From Gracilaria gracilis (taxonomy: Eukaryota > Rhodophyta > Florideophyceae > Gracilariales > Gracilariaceae), in NCBI GenBank assembly GCA_030374805.1, contig JARGSG010000222.1:274267-338266 (forward strand): 64,000 bases of DNA, written 5' to 3'. Below, piece by piece: positions 41,399-51,460 of the stretch. How positions within the stretch are numbered: position 1 is the first letter of the stretch; every line of letters starts with the position of its first letter. The notes under the pieces were generated by a model that was not told the origin of the DNA, did no database searches, and saw only the letters and a program-made list of their open reading frames with translations. A program made the position numbers and the translations under genes.

Positions 41399-41406
41399 TA
41401 TAAAAG
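41399..41406 (+). promoter_or_regulatory. TATA-like box upstream of dioxygenase copy 2
   Basis: TATAAAAG in a GC-rich context, 132 bp before the first ATG of the 41531 ORF. Confidence 0.35.
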
Positions 41407-41530
41407 GAGGCGGGAGTCAGCACGATCGAAGAGGAACAGCGAGGCGTCAGAAATGGACGAATAAGGAGAAGAACAACGGGGAGATTCCGGGATTCTTTAT
41501 GATGGTCTCCGGGGGGAGCTCTTTTATGAT

Positions 41531-42004
41531 ATGGTATGTGAGAGGTCACATAATATGTATGTGACGGATGAAAAGAGTTTGAAGAGGCTGTCTCGTACGA
41601 TGGTTGTAAAGAAGTTCAGGGTTCCACCGTACTCCATGTTTATTGGAAGGGGAGATGTGTTTCATGCCGGGGCTGGGTACATGGATGCGCTGGTGAAGGA
41701 GAATTGTCTACGGTATAACATATACTTTGTGCCCAAAGGATACAAGCTCCCTGATGCGGTGCACAGGCATCCTGCTTTTCGGCAAAAATTCTTAAATGAG
41801 AAATTTGGGCTCGGGGAAGACCCGAACGACCAGCTGGACGAGGAGGAAAGTTCTGTGAGCAACTTGGAAATGGAGGAAGAGGAAGTTGGAGAGGAGGATT
41901 ACGAAGAGGAAGATGACGAGGTACAAGGCAATAAGGCTGATAACACGGATGGTGACTACGAGGAGGGACAGATGATAATAAATTATGAGGAGGACTACAT
42001 GTAA
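41531..42004 (+). pseudogene. double-stranded beta-helix dioxygenase-like protein, copy 2 (C-terminal part)
   Basis: The 157-codon frame MVCERSHNMYVTDEKSLKRL matches copy 1 closely. It has FRVPPYSMFIGRGDVFHAG (His45) and ENCLRYNIYFVPKGY (Arg61, the expected 2-oxoglutarate-binding Arg that copy 1 lost), and ends in an acidic tail to EEDYM. One frame away, immediately upstream, lies GEIPGFFMMVSGGSSFMI, the counterpart of copy 1 IPRFFAMVSGGSSFMI, so a one-base shift near 41531 separates them. The HTD iron-ligand segment and the whole N-terminal region are absent upstream. The gene converges on the reductase-like gene 166 bp away. Confidence 0.5.
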
Positions 42005-42169
42005 CATGTAAGGCGTATAGTGTTCTGTGTTCGAGAGTGAGGTGACTTCACTAGTAATGATAAATGAACGAATGGTTTGATGTGATGTGAGCATAAAAGG
42101 ATTGTTGAAGAAAGAAAATGAGTTACAAAACGTGGAATGAGGAGAGAGAGTGTTGTGCGGAGATATTTT

Positions 42170-43033
42170 TTACAAGAAGAGAGCAAAGATGTACTGGTAA
42201 TAAAAGAGAATTTCATTTCTAAGGAAATTGACACAGTTGGTGTGAAAAGGGTCAGGGTCAGCCAAGCCAGCTCTCTTGGTATCCTCGGAGGAAAGGTAGA
42301 AGTAAGCATTTCTGAATTCGTACTCAGAGAATGAGGCGTGGAAGAAGGTAAGAGTGCTGCCGTAGGCGAGGAGGGATCGTACTGCGGAGGGGATATTGTA
42401 GGAGATAGCTGTGTTGGAGGAGACTATGCCGAGTAGTTCCTTCATTATCGCTGAGACAATGGTATTTTAGCGGGTTTCCACGTCAAGCATGCTATTGAAG
42501 CCGTGGGAGGAACCAACTAGGTTGAATGAAGAGATCCAGACGAGCTTTTCGTGGTAGGATTTAGAGAAGGCGTCTTCGTCAGCGATATTGCAAGTGAGAC
42601 CTGCGTTAAAGAAGCGTTGTGCTAGTGCGAAAGCCCATTTTCCGGTGACAGTTGTGAGGCCGTTGGGAGTAAGAGGGGTGAAGCCATCCTGTGGAGGTGC
42701 AGATAGAGTGGGTAGGTCGATGTAAAGAACTGCTCGTGTGGTGTGATGAAGACCATGTTTTGAAAGAATGGGAAGAATGTGGCCGTTCTGAATGAAGACC
42801 AAGTCTTGTCTGCGAGATGGAGGCCAGGAGCGAATTACTGTTTCCAAGAAGTTGCTCCTGCCGCAGAAGAAAATGGGACCTTGCGAAATGCTGTGTGCGG
42901 CTTTGAAATCTTGGAGTGTAAGAATGTTGTCTTGAGGGGTACCGTGGTCGTAAAACATGGAGCCAATGCGGTCTCTGCATACAACAACAGCTGGGGTGTG
43001 GGAGGAGTGGAGAGAAGAAAAAGGCGGGGTCAT
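42170..43033 (-). pseudogene. ketopantoate-reductase-like protein, copy 2, one in-frame stop
   Basis: It starts MTPPFSSLHSSHTPAVVV at 43033. It shows SISQGPIFFCGRSNFLETV, RRQDLVFIQNGHILPIL, LTPNGLTTVTGKWAFALAQR, EKLVWISSFNLVGSSHG, then DVETR and a TAA near 42467. The same frame continues as NTIVSAIMKELLGIVSSN to EYEFRNAYFYLSSEDTKR and ADPDPFHTN, the usual C-terminal helices. It is thus full length with a single lesion. Ketopantoate reductase makes pantoate for coenzyme A synthesis with NADPH; the glycine-rich loop here reads VCRDRIGS instead of G-x-G-x-x-G, so activity is doubtful even if read through. Copy 1 is at 28135-28930. Confidence 0.7.
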
Positions 43034-43254
43034 TATGTGGAATTTGTTGGATGCTGTGAGGATATATTGTGGTACAGGAGAAGAAAAGAGAGATGCTTAA
43101 GTAGAGAACGGCGTTGCCGATGTATACATCGATAAAGTGGTTTCAGAAGAAAAGATAGTTTTTATGACTAAGTAGTTGAAAGAATGAGGTAGGTGGGTAT
43201 GAAGGGATTAGGACTGATGAATGTGTTTATGAAAAGAGATGTGTCGAAATGAAG

Positions 43255-43262
43255 TATAAAAG
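43255..43262 (+). promoter_or_regulatory. TATA-like box upstream of the 43444 gene
   Basis: TATAAAAG, 182 bp before the ATG at 43444. The minus strand here is the upstream side of the reductase-like gene, so the region could serve divergent transcription. Confidence 0.35.
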
Positions 43263-43443
43263 GGAAGATTTAATGGTAAGGAGTTAAGGAACGGGCGCTG
43301 TGGATTGGTTTTTGTGGGATGGTACTGAAAGGAAAAAAATGAAAATATGGAAATATCTTGGAGAAATGTAGTTTTTGGGGAATGACGGGAAATTGAGGTA
43401 TAGAAAATTGTAATACAAATAGGCCTGCGGGGTAGAAACGTGT

Positions 43444-44370
43444 GTGGCCACGAGTGTAACGGCTGTGATCAGGGGTGGCAAGGACGAGGGTTGTGGTAAG
43501 TCGCTCAGGCCTGTTCAAGTCATTTATCGCCGGAAGCCGTCTTTTCTCGGGATGTCAAATGGATACGTTGGTGACGAGAAGCTAATTGCTCTGCCTCATA
43601 GGACGGAGGTGCCAGAGATGCCAACACGGGAGGGAGGGGGTACTGAGGGAGTTTTTGTGAGTCAGAGGGTTTGTAATGGGGATGGAGGAGGCGGTGGAGG
43701 TGATGGGGTTGGGGATGGAGGAGGAGGACCGGAGAGAAGGTTTATAGGGGAGATAGAGGAACGGGTGAGGAAGCTTTGGGGGGAGTTTGAAGGATCACTT
43801 CGACTACATGCTGTCAGAGATGGTGGCAGACATGGGAGGGATGGTGCTGAGTGTGTCGGAGGTTGGGGTGCCGATGGAATTGATTTCGACGATTCGGAAG
43901 AGGATGAAGTTGACTGGGGTGGGAGCTGTGAGACATGTGAATGGGATGTTGGAGTGCGTGGGGAGAAAGATGGGGAGGCTGCGAAAGGAGAACATGGGGC
44001 TGAAGGGTAGGTTTGAAGTGTTGGAGGAGCAAGGGGGACAGGTGGAGAAGGCGTGCAAATTGCTGATGGATTTGAAGGAAATGGTGAGGGGAGCAGGAGT
44101 AGGAGTGGGAGAGAGAGCAAGTAATGGGTCGCCGGTGTCGCCTGGTTCTCGGGGTTGGCGGGGGAGTGTGAGGGAGAGGAGGGAGAGGAGAAGGCAGGAG
44201 AAGGTGCGTGGAGTCGACTGAAGAAGAGGAGGAAGGGTGGGATGATGGTGGACGAGCATGAGAAAGTGTTTGTGACGCCGCAGCTGCCAGGTGGCGCGCC
44301 GTTGGTGGGTTTCGGGAGTGCGGCGGCGGCTGCGAGGACGGCGGGGCTTATATTGGAGGAGCAGTAAAAG
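43444..44370 (+). pseudogene. coiled-coil protein, frameshifted
   Basis: It starts MATSVTAVIRGGKDEG. A basic/Gly-rich leader (GDGGGGGGDGVGDGGGG) leads to IGEIEERVRKLWGEFEGS. The protein then moves one frame at about 43787 into HFDYMLSEMVADMGGMVLSV, RKMGRLRKENMGLKGRFEVL and KACKLLMDLKEMV, a clear coiled coil, to 44221. It returns to the first frame at about 44190-44370 (LKKRRKGGMMVDEHEKVFV, AAAAARTAGLILEEQ). A further short open stretch (44377-44502, PLDFFNFTFRETETQDL) follows. The strand is G-rich throughout. No family is recognised. Two compensating shifts over 400 bp could be errors or decay. Confidence 0.4.
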
Positions 44371-44762
44371 AAGATGCTGGGAGGGGTAGGAAGCCGCTTT
44401 GGGGCTAGGAGGGTGTACCAGAATGGGGAGAGTTGTCCGTTGGACTTCTTCAACTTCACGTTTAGGGAAACTGAGACTCAGGATCTGAATGCCGAGTTGG
44501 AGTAAACCAGCGCTGGTGACCCGAGAGTAAATATTTTGAGTGATTTTGACGACTGCGACGAATGTGAGGTAACGGGCAGTGGCGCACGAACTGCAAACTA
44601 GCATACAACTTCAACAAATGGAGTTCAACTGCGGCACGTTGAAATGCGATTTCCAAAAAATTTTTTTTGCTTTGCCAACTAGCGCAATCTGCGAAATTTC
44701 TAGTTTTTTTCCGACTTTTATTTTCATAACTAGCCATCTAGCATACTAAACTAGCATTACGA

Positions 44763-45125
44763 GAACACCGACGTAGGCTAGAAGAGGAAAAGAGAAGACA
44801 AGGGATATCCCACACCTTTTGTGAATGTCCATATATCCAACAAACCCCAAGCTCAGCGTGTTGGCTTTGGTGTGCAGCTCATAACGAAGGAATGGGATTG
44901 TTTCTCTCAACTCCTGTGATTCCCTATGTAAAGGTCATAGTTCTTGCATTCATCCGGATCATGTACGACTAAATGCAGTTTCAAGCAATTGAGACGAGGT
45001 CAGAGGGGTTCTTCCACCGGGAAAACGACCATCGCTTGCTACCGAGCAAAGATGAAACTGTTATTCAAGCATAGGTCATCCCGTGAGCATGGAGTTCACT
45101 GGAAAACTTCGATGCTGCTCTCCGA
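44763..45125 (+). pseudogene. decayed 5' extension of the methyltransferase reading frame
   Basis: The frame of the methyltransferase ORF reads upstream as HTFCECPYIQQ, then WLWCAAHNEGMGLFLSTPVI and AFIRIMYD, a TAA at 44970, AIETRSEGFFHRENDHRLLP, and stops at 45072 and 45084, before joining LENFDAALRMLAKKF. The Cys/His piece resembles the zinc-binding tail after many LINE reverse transcriptases (H..C.CP..Q..W), so this may be a chimera or an element-encoded protein. Confidence 0.35.
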
Positions 45126-46031
45126 ATGCTTGCGAAGAAATTCATTTCGGACATCAACAAGGTTATTGTGAATGAGCAGCTCTACTCAATTTCCGAACCA
45201 GGACGATGGATAGTTCTGAAAACGTTTACCAGAGACCCATCACGGGCGTTTGCTCAAAGATTCGATATTTTCTTGAATTCGCGTGTGTCCTCCGTCATGG
45301 AGGCCATAAGCCTGTTGAAACTGAAAGAATCACTGAACGTCCCTGGTATGGCGGTAACGCCGATATCCAAACCAGAATCTGCCATACAAATTGAGGATGA
45401 TGTGGAGGAGGTGGAGGAAATTGGAAAACCCATGGAGCCGAAGGAGGGGAGAGGGGAAGAAAGAGATGGTGATACGAAAATAGTGGCCTACATTGGAAAA
45501 GAAAGTACTGGTGACGAAGCGTCAGGGGTAGGCGTAATACGTCCGCCATCCATTGTGTCGTTGGATGACAAAATGGCTTTCCGAAGTTGTGAGGAGGAGA
45601 TGGAGAAGTACTGTCGCTTGTACAATTGCGGGTTTGAGGACATGGTAGAGATGGACAAGACGTTTTGCAGAGATGGTGTGTCTCCGCTAGGAAATTTTCG
45701 ACTGTTTCTCATGGACCCTCCGTACAGCATCCGAGGGAACAAGAACCTAAGCAACAGCTGGAACGATGTACTGAGCCCTCAGAACATGAAGAAGCCAGCA
45801 AAGCTTTTATCAAGACTGGTACGTCCTGGGGGCCATCTCGTTGTCTTAAGGGCTTTCGAGCGGGTCCACGATTGGAGATATGTACTTTCTGCCATTGGGT
45901 CAAAAGGTGAAAACGGAGTACCAAGGCGTTCCTTTGTTGTAAACCAGGTCCCAAGGCAATTTATACGGTCGCAAGGCAACCCGATGCGTAACACTGGACG
46001 TAGGTCGTGTTTTCTTTTCCCTGCAATGTAG
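45126..46031 (+). CDS. SAM-dependent adenine-methyltransferase-like protein (DPPY motif), truncated
   Basis: A 301-codon ORF. The N-terminal third is helical (KKFISDINKVIVNEQLYSIS, FAQRFDIFLNSRVSSVMEAI), followed by an acidic linker. The catalytic region has FRLFLMDPPYSIRGNKNL, motif IV (DPPY) of amino-methyltransferases, then KLLSRLVRPGGHLVVL, the usual following strand. In beta-class enzymes the SAM-binding motif (FxGxG) comes after this. Here it is absent, because the ORF ends FLFPAM at 46031 where gypsy-3 sequence begins. So it is probably a truncated protein that cannot bind SAM alone. The frame continues upstream with stops, so the ATG is only the first after the last stop. Confidence 0.5.
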   Translation: MLAKKFISDINKVIVNEQLYSISEPGRWIVLKTFTRDPSRAFAQRFDIFLNSRVSSVMEAISLLKLKESLNVPGMAVTPISKPESAIQIEDDVEEVEEIGKPMEPKEGRGEERDGDTKIVAYIGKESTGDEASGVGVIRPPSIVSLDDKMAFRSCEEEMEKYCRLYNCGFEDMVEMDKTFCRDGVSPLGNFRLFLMDPPYSIRGNKNLSNSWNDVLSPQNMKKPAKLLSRLVRPGGHLVVLRAFERVHDWRYVLSAIGSKGENGVPRRSFVVNQVPRQFIRSQGNPMRNTGRRSCFLFPAM

Positions 46032-46039
46032 TTTGCTGT

Positions 46040-46571
46040 AAATGGAGTTCGAAATGGTCTCAGCTACGCGCAGCATCATATGATGGTGAACTATGAGAAC
46101 TTCAACTTCGTGCAGTCGAGGTACCCAGTGCACCACAGTGTCATTGACCAGGTACCCCTCATGTCTAATGGAGAGACTCTTCAGTGGAACAGAAAGAAGG
46201 AGGGTGGGGGCTACGTTTCACAAAAGTTGAGCCCTAATCCGAATCTTCGTGCAGTACGGATCGCCGAGTTGTTCTCTAACTATCTTCTCCGTTGTAACTG
46301 GTACGAAGTTCCCTGGCAGAGTGTTCGCAGTTTTGCTGACGGCGAGTAGGTCATCCAGTTCCTGGTCACAGTCCAGTTCATCTAGCCATCCCTCTTCGAT
46401 ATCATCCAGTTCACCGGCGGTGTAGTCGTCAACTGCAAAGCAGGGTATTTCCTCGTCACCGACGGATAAAGCTTCCCCTGTGGTGAGTAGGCGAGAAAGG
46501 GCGTCGGCTTGTGTATTGTTGGCGCCCGTCTTGTAGGTGACGTCGAAGTCGAACGCTGCAAGACGCAGTCT
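46040..46571 (-). pseudogene. gypsy-3 RNase H end and integrase N-terminus
   Basis: Beyond the stop after SEPSGRLMR, the minus strand continues with the RNase H/connection region. Integrase follows, reading IVREQLGDPYCTKIRIRAQL, then RHEGYLVNDTVVHWVPRL and HHHMMLRVAETISN. These match gypsy-4 ELVREQFGDPFCIGIRASL, DQGYLVRN and VVVPHSLQSRLLHLTH. The zinc-binding HHCC and DDE core are gone. Confidence 0.6.
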
Positions 46572-47381
46572 TCAACGCATTAAGCGGCCTGAAGGCTCCG
46601 ATATGGAGAGTAGCCATCTCAATGATAAGTGATCAGTGTAAACGGTGAAATGAGCACCCATGAGGTAGGGGCGTAGTGTGCATAATTCCCACACTACTGC
46701 AAGACATTTATTCTCCGAGACGGAGTAAGTCTTCTCATGCACGTTCAACGAACGGTACCAGTACCCAATTGGCTTGAGTTCCCCCTCTGGGGTGGTTTGG
46801 GACAAGGCGCAGCCTACCTGGTAGTCACTAGAATCCGTGTCCACGTTATATGAAAGTCCCGGTTTCGGTAGGGACAATACTGGAGCCGTGGTTACAGCCT
46901 CTTTGAGAGAGTCAAAGGCTTCCGTCTGAGTAGACGTGAATGGGTCCAGCTTAGGCGGTTGACCCTTCCGCAGAAGCGCGTTGAGAGGTGCCGCAATGTC
47001 CGCGAAGTTGGAAATAAACCGTCTATAGACGTTGACTAATCCTAGAAAGGATCTCAGTTCAGTCTGGGTAGTCGGTTCCGTGGCCTGTTTCAGCGACTTC
47101 ATACGAGCTTCCTCGATCATGACACGTCCTGGACGGATTATGTGACCCAGATACTTCACATTATCCGTGAAAAATTCGCATTTCCTCAGCTTGAGTGTCA
47201 CTCCGGCGTCCCGTAATGTGGCCATTTTATCTCTCACATGTGTGAGGTGATCATCCAGATTATCTGAGAATACAGTGATGTCGTCAAGGTAGACAGGACA
47301 AGTACACCACCTGAAGTGGGCCAGTAGGATATCAATAGCACGCTGAAAAGTGGCGGGAGCATTGGTCAAACCAAAAAGCAT
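46572..47381 (-). pseudogene. gypsy-3 reverse transcriptase and RNase H
   Basis: The frame MLFGLTNAPATFQRAIDILL holds the RT palm with the intact catalytic CPVYLDDITVFSDNLDDHL, then RKCEFFTDNVKYLGHIIRPG and FLGLVNVYRRFISNF. RNase H follows (YNVDTDSSDYQVGCALSQTT, YSVSENKCLAVVWELCTL, FTVYTDHLSLRWLL). Upstream, 47710-47381 carries only the region before RT (MPPESQVWVLVNTRQHGLR) and then a jump to the ...TVFTALDANWGYW-like part. About 600 bp present in gypsy-4 are deleted. Confidence 0.8.
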
Positions 47382-47746
47382 CCGTTTAAAACGGTAGAGC
47401 CCAGAATAGCAGACAAACGCTGTCTTGTCCTGATCCTGCTACCTGACTGTAACCTGCCAGTATCCCCAGTTAGCATCCAATGCCGTGAATACGGTAGCAT
47501 TTCCGAGACAATCGATGTATTCATCCATACGTGGACTAGGGTACACGCCCTTGACGGTAACACGTAAAACGGATTATCCGGTTCCACTTGGACAACTCCA
47601 TTAACAATGGCGGGATAGTATTTATCATACAATGACGGCAATGGCTGGAAGATTCGTAAGCCGTGTTGACGGGTATTCACCAGTACCCAGACTTGAGACT
47701 CTGGAGGCACGCGTGTCGCGGAGGCAGCACGATGCTTCGTAGACTC

Positions 47747-48396
47747 TCACGAACTCGGTGGTGCCTCCTGCGCTGCAGGTAGAGGTACATGCTTTTTGGA
47801 AGCATGCATCAAGGGACGACGAACAATCGGCACGGGCGAACCATCTTCCATTTCAACGTGCCTCTGGCGGGGACTAATGGCGTCGAAAAAGCGGTCGCAA
47901 AAGTCACAACCCAAAATGACTGGGGCAGCTAGGGACTGACAAACGACAAATTCAAGCTTCACCACGCATGAGCCTAAGCGGATTACCAACTCGGTGTACC
48001 CTACCGTTGACAACGGGTTGTTATCTGCGTCAGCCTTATCTGGAATATCGCCACGGCGAACGTGTGACCGCAAGGCGAGTGGCAATACTGTCTCAACGAT
48101 GAAGTTCGGACTTGCGTCTGTATCTAACACAGTGAGATAACGCACCTAAAGTGAGATGAAAGGCCAAGGTGGGCAGAGACCTTATAATTAGGCTTGGCCA
48201 TCACCATAACTCTATCCGGGAACCGGTTATTTCTTACCCGTATCCACGGTTGACGAAGAATACCAAGATGTTTTGAGTTCACGTCTTCGACTGCCTGTTT
48301 CCTCGAGAGGATTCGGACCTGGGAGCGAGGCAGGGACGCCTCGGGGGCCTTCAGCCTCAATTCTGAAGGCGCCTCTCCAAGAGAGGTGACTCCCAC
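47747..48396 (-). pseudogene. gypsy-3 protease with mutated active site
   Basis: 48396-48124 reads LRQPWIRVRNNRFPDRVMVM, and the next frame MRYLTVLDTDASPNFIVETV. In gypsy-4 the same segment reads LSVLDTGAGPNFVV. Thus the obligatory Gly of the DTG triad is Asp here, which should inactivate the protease. The rest (GSCVVKLEFVVCQSLAAPVI, CDFCDRFFDAISPRQRH) is well kept. Confidence 0.75.
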
Positions 48397-48590
48397 AGTT
48401 CGTTTTTCTGAGCAGACTCCGCCTGAGGCGTGTGCTCAGTGTTCTGAACCATTGATGCCTGGAAACCAGCGGCAGAGGCGTCCGCGGTACCGGTTGAACT
48501 TACGTCGCGAAGAGCACGGGGTTGGGAGGTCAGCATGTTCTGGGCAATCGGAGCCACAATTGTGCCTGAAATATCCATCTTCGCGCGGAT

Positions 48591-50418
48591 TTACGATGCC
48601 ATCGGAACAGAAGTCTTCTCCTCAGGTGAGAGGGATTCGTAGTTGGCAATGACTTGTGCCAATTCACGCATGTTTAAAACGCACTGCGGAGAGCTATGCC
48701 CTCGCGTATAGCAGAGGTGACAGATCAATCCAACAATGGCATTGACGTTCCGAGTATTCGAGAATCGCACCGCTGGGCGGGAAGCTTGCCAACCAGGACG
48801 TGAAGCCCGGGTTCCACCGTTCTCATATGCCAGTCGAGGCGGTCGAACTCGGTTCGAACCTGCATACAGCAGTTTATCGTCCGGAGCCGTCTGAAACGAG
48901 GCATCCGTGGTTGAGGGAAGTTCCGTTGTCGGGATTGAAAACACATTGCTACGGGCAAAGTGCACCTGATCATACTCCTCATTGGAGTGTTCCTCAGCCA
49001 GCATTGATGCAGACGGGTTCCCAGTTCCAATATCAACGCTTTAGCGGACTTCAACCGGGTACCCGGGACTCGTGCGCGTAGCACATCGCCTTCGGCGCGT
49101 GCATACTGCACCAGTTCCAAGTACGTAGTCTTACGGTTTTCTTCACGGCGACGGCACACTAGGGTCCGTATAGTCAGGTCTAGCCCATCAACGAACATGA
49201 TACAAAGCTCTTGAGCAGAATGATCCTTGCCACAACGGTGGAAGGCCTTATTCAGGCGCACCGAGTAATCGGTTTCCGTTTCGCCAGGGCGTTGTTTGGT
49301 GTCTCTCAGAGCAAGGATATCCGACTGGATGGCGGTACCAGTGGCCGAGGACCTCAGTAGATACTGAAATGCTTCAGGCCAGCAAGTAACCCCTCCTTCA
49401 GAGGGGCGCGATGAACCCCTTACAGAGTTTTACTGATCTTTCGCAAGTCCGCGTATAAATCGGGCAGCGCGACAAACGCCTGTCCTTCATTCATTCCAAG
49501 GATGTCAGCTTCCGCTACAAAGCGTGATAGGAAATCCAACACCAAGATGGGATCATCGCCTGTAAACAATTGATTACGGAACGATAGCTGCATCCGTTTG
49601 ATACATCCTTTGACCTTTCCCGTCCCACGGGGAGTTCTATCCAATGAGTAGTCCTCAAAACGGTAATACCGGTATGTCAACAGCTTTTTGTAGAGCAGAT
49701 TTGTAGGCTTCAACTCTTTTAATCCAGAATGCTTCCTTCCCTTCGAGCGGGCGCGTATCACACCTTGGGTGGCTGATGACCGCTTTGAGCGTGATGAACG
49801 CTCCCGAGGGGATTCTTCTACCGACAAGTCGGACGAATCAGACCCGGTCGACCGGCGTGAAGAAAGAGAGGATGCTGACGAATCAGAGTCGTAGTTCTTC
49901 CGCTCTCTGCGTGCTTTGGAACCACTGACCTTCTTGTCACGGTGTGAAACAGCAACCGGCTGAGCCGTGCGATTGGCTTCAACCAGGACAGTTTGTTCCA
50001 CCGTTTCTAAACGGGCGCGGAGGCGAGTAAACTTCTCAGCCACGTCCTCCACGAAATTAGCGGGTCCTCCGAATGCTTCCAAGAGGGAGTTGACATCACC
50101 ACGCAATACACGGAGATTCTCAGAAAACGCCTGCAAAGCAGTGTCATCCACCTTCTCTCGAAGTAGCCACAATTCTTTAGCACGGGTAATGTAGGCAGCT
50201 CGCATGGAGCGGAGCTGCTCTACCACAGTTAAGCGGGGGGTGTCATTGACAGTAGTCTTCAGAGGCGCCTCCGGAGTGGGAGCTACAAAAGGGACTGTAC
50301 CTCCTACGATAGGGGCGGGACCAGCAACGGCAGAAGCTGGTCCATCAATTCAATGAGGGTTAGTCAACGACGTGGGCGGAAGTCGAGTGGTCGTCGGCAC
50401 CGCTTCAGTACCCGGCAT
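48591..50418 (-). pseudogene. gypsy-3 Gag
   Basis: The start is MPGTEAVPTTTRLPPTSL at 50418; a TGA follows at about 50355, then the frame is open to 49420 (VVEQLRSMRAAYITRAKELW, LRARLETVEQTVLVEANR, a Ser/Arg-rich linker, capsid FTGDDPILVLDFLSRFVAEA). 49261-48725 continues with SAQELCIMFVDGLDL and YLELVQYARAEGDVL. 49004-48591 has the zinc knuckle ICHLCYTRGHSSPQC (Cys-x2-Cys-x4-His-x4-Cys). Three frames are used, so at least two shifts exist. Confidence 0.75.
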
Positions 50419-50676
50419 CTCTTCGGTACGAGCCCGTGAACGGTTGAGGATCCGTGAGGGAAGTGGCGAATCCGATCTTCCAGTCTGACTGCGTGTCTTC
50501 GGACGATCTGACAGCGTAATGACCAGAACAACCGTACAACGAGATAACCGACAGCCAACTGGCTGCGACTTCCAATAAACTTCCTAAAGGAGACAAAAGA
50601 TACGAAAGCAGTCTCGAGAATGAACAGAACTTCGGAATCAACCCAAAAGCACGACTTCTAAGTCGATAGACCACTT

Positions 50677-51460
50677 TGTAGTGCAACGCCTTTGGCGGGA
50701 AAAGCGAAACAGCCACGAAAATGTTCGGGATCTTCCTCTCGGGGAGGTAGCACAGCGAACGGAGCACTCCGGGAATGACACGAATAGCAGGGTGTAAACC
50801 GAGGTCAAACGGTCATGACGAGCGTCAGAGTGTACAGTGCGGACCAGGTACCGTGTAGGGACACGTGCGAAGAGCGGTCTCAAGACTGAGCCTCGTTAGA
50901 GTGGAACGGCGACGAAACGATATCGGACGGCCAGCAACTTAAGAGTGGGCAGCAGAACAAACCCAAAAAGGGGCAAAAGAGGTCCACAAGAGTGGAGATA
51001 GGTGTGCAACACACCAACGAAACCCAATACTGGAGCGAGTTAACGACAGTAGTCGGGACGACACACACACGCAGTGATAATACTCTAAGCAGCACAAGGG
51101 TGGGTAACTATACGTGAACAACACGGTTGTCACTCCGCTTGGAGGTGAACAGTCCGCGGAGGCGTGATAGTTAAAGCCAGGAAGCTCTTGCTTGGCAAGG
51201 GGCAATCTACTTGGGGGAGCGATGCTCAACCCTCTAAGTACTGAGCTCGGCGAACCACTGACAGTGGGTGCGCCGGGCAAAATAATCTGTAAAATATCTA
51301 AGTAAATACAGCAATGCTGGATGCAGTGCCTCCGGCATATCCGTGCTACACGTGCGCTATTCACACCCGCTAAGCGGCGCCTCGAGCTGTGCAATCTACG
51401 TGTCCATGTGTGGAAATTACTTCAGCGAGGCGGCACGCTGATAGCGGTGTAACTAATATA
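50677..51460 (-). repeat. gypsy-3 5' LTR (degenerate outer end)
   Basis: The inner end at 50677 is TGTAGTGCAACGCC on the plus strand, identical to the 14-bp end of the gypsy-4 LTR. Interior blocks (ATCTTCCTC.CGG.GGAGG, AATATCTAA, CAGCAATG) match that LTR. The outer end is expected near 51467 by length, but only a degraded version of the terminal repeat is visible around 51445-51460. The minus strand just inside reads AAGTGGTCTATCGACTTAG, where TGG could start a primer binding site. Confidence 0.6.

Larger units (their letters stand above)
46040..51460 (-). mobile_element. Gypsy-3: truncated Ty3/gypsy element
   Basis: Minus-strand element of the same family as gypsy-4. From the right: degenerate 5' LTR (50677 to about 51460), Gag, zinc knuckle, protease, RT with a deletion, RNase H and the first part of integrase, ending near 46040. 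The integrase core, chromodomain and 3' LTR are missing. In place of a 3' LTR it abuts the methyltransferase ORF. Confidence 0.8.

Noticed and set aside
43662..44604. Long minus-strand ORFs (265-266 codons, Pro/Ser/Thr-rich)
   Set aside because: They are the antisense of a G-rich plus-strand coiled-coil reading; the plus strand has the heptad pattern and the better protein-like composition.
46080..46349. Plus-strand ORF directly after the methyltransferase, first taken as its C-terminus
   Set aside because: The minus strand here reads as gypsy-3 integrase (REQLGDPYC...), matching gypsy-4, so the plus-strand ORF is a shadow.
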